Assembly (NCBI GenBank): GCA_900542635.1
Contig: UQOJ01000011.1
Span: 1 to 44,631, forward strand
DNA: 44,631 nucleotides
Direction of reading: 5' to 3'
Origin: an uncultured Collinsella sp.
GTDB taxonomy: Bacteria > Actinomycetota > Coriobacteriia > Coriobacteriales > Coriobacteriaceae
Below the pieces are notes generated by a model. It did no database searches, was not told the origin of the DNA, and saw nothing but the letters and a program-made list of their open reading frames with translations. A program made the translations under genes and the position numbers. Shown piece after piece: positions 43,907-44,631 of the stretch (positions are counted from its first letter, which is position 1; each line of letters starts with the position of its first letter).

Positions 43907-44631
43907 CGTTTTTGTTTGCCGGCCAGGGTGCCCAGCACCCCGCGATGGGCGTCGACTTGATCGAGACATCGCCGGCGGCCGCCGAGGTGTTCGCCATTGC
44001 CGACGAGGTGCGTCCGGGGACCAGCGAGCAGTGCCGGAGCGCCTCCAAGGAGGAACTCTCGCAGACCGAGAACACTCAGCCTTGTGTGTTCGTTCACGAC
44101 CTGGCAGCGGCTGCCGCCCTGCGCGAGCGCGGCGTAGTACCTGCCGCCTGTGCAGGATTCTCGCTGGGCGAGGTCGCTGCGCTCACCTTTGCGGGGGCGT
44201 TCGATACGCGAGCGGGCTTTGAGCTCGTGTGCGAGCGCGCGGCGCTGATGGCCGCGGCTGCCGAGCGCCATCCGGGCGGCATGCGCGCCGTCATCAAGCT
44301 CGATGCGGCGCAAGTCGAGGGCCTGGCAAAACAGGCCGGCGAGGACTGCTGGCCGGTCAACTACAACAGCCCGCAGCAGACGGTTGTTGCCGGAGCGCCC
44401 GAGGCGCTGCAGGAGCTCGACGTCCTAGTAAAAGAGGCTGGCGGCCGCGCCATGAAAGTCGCGGTGTCGGGTGCATTCCATAGCCCCTATATGGCAGAGG
44501 CGACTGAGGGGCTGGCGACGTATATCCAAGCCGGCCACGCGCCGTCTCCGCTGCTGATTCCGGTCATGGCAAACATGACGGCGGCGCCCTATCCGGCGGA
44601 CCCGCGAGCGGCATCGGATGTCTTGGCCAAC
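43894..44631 (+). CDS. fabD: Malonyl-CoA:ACP transacylase, cut by the window end
   Basis: 246 codons are visible, with no stop before the edge, out of about 300 in the family. It loads malonyl groups on ACP. The N-terminus GGVAFLFAGQGAQHPAMG has the GQGAQ loop. The active-site Ser is in GFSLGEVAAL, where Phe replaces the commoner His. The catalytic His is in SGAFHSPYM, and NYNSPQQTVVAG is also typical. The ATG at 43894 lies inside the end of fabK (13-bp overlap), with GAAGGG upstream, so translation is coupled. Confidence 0.95.
   Translation, partial: MGGVAFLFAGQGAQHPAMGVDLIETSPAAAEVFAIADEVRPGTSEQCRSASKEELSQTENTQPCVFVHDLAAAAALRERGVVPAACAGFSLGEVAALTFAGAFDTRAGFELVCERAALMAAAAERHPGGMRAVIKLDAAQVEGLAKQAGEDCWPVNYNSPQQTVVAGAPEALQELDVLVKEAGGRAMKVAVSGAFHSPYMAEATEGLATYIQAGHAPSPLLIPVMANMTAAPYPADPRAASDVLAN

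Overview
The window is a 44.6 kb contig piece from a high-GC anaerobic bacterium. The class Coriobacteriia, probably Collinsella or a close relative, fits best. This is an inference from the GC-rich codon use, the Ser/Thr kinase plus FHA-domain modules, a single-chain pyruvate:ferredoxin oxidoreductase, an arcC-type carbamate kinase, FabK instead of FabI, and a short rpsL-rpsG-fusA-rpsJ block without tuf. The first 48 bases are not genomic: they match an Illumina Nextera i5 index/transposase adapter, so the real sequence starts near base 49.

Layout. 49-2104 (minus): an FhaA-like gene cut by the contig end, overlapping a membrane Ser/Thr kinase. 2249-2956 (minus): a YcxB-like membrane protein. 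3073-7303: dnaX, a small membrane protein on the opposite strand, ybaB and recR. 7549-11237: a second signalling operon of anchored Ser/Gly-rich protein, membrane kinase and FHA protein. 11238-17545: a lower-GC island. 17546-17973: a second, diverged copy of the 3' end of the FHA gene. 18435-21974: pyruvate:ferredoxin oxidoreductase. 22630-23592: carbamate kinase. 23781-24782: C39-like secreted protein. 25138-27998: amino-acid permease and amidohydrolase. 28117-36161: two paralogous LytS/LytTR two-component systems, separated by a zinc-dependent phospholipase C-like protein, an MFS transporter and a glycosyltransferase. 36258-36725: phosphodiesterase. 37233-40646: rpsL, rpsG, fusA, rpsJ. 40762-44631: birA divergent from fabH-acpP-fabK-fabD, the last cut by the window end.

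The most interesting part is the island. On the minus strand a radical SAM/SPASM maturase is followed by two Cys-rich peptides of 67 and 59 residues that share the start MKHIHP and a repeated Cys-x(2-3)-Asp pattern, then by a 35-residue single-helix membrane peptide. A peptide-export type ABC transporter converges on them from the plus strand. This looks like a small ribosomally made, post-translationally modified peptide (RiPP) system, with a core pattern like that of ranthipeptides (Cys-to-Asp thioethers). It also holds a decayed methyltransferase gene and an IS110-like remnant, and it is flanked by two copies of the FHA-gene 3' end, which suggests insertion by allelic 3'-end replacement.

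Long perfect inverted repeats lie between genes (17985-18074, 21985-22109, 23700-23784, 12313-12356), several carrying a TTGGGGAC core. No rRNA, tRNA or CRISPR array was seen.
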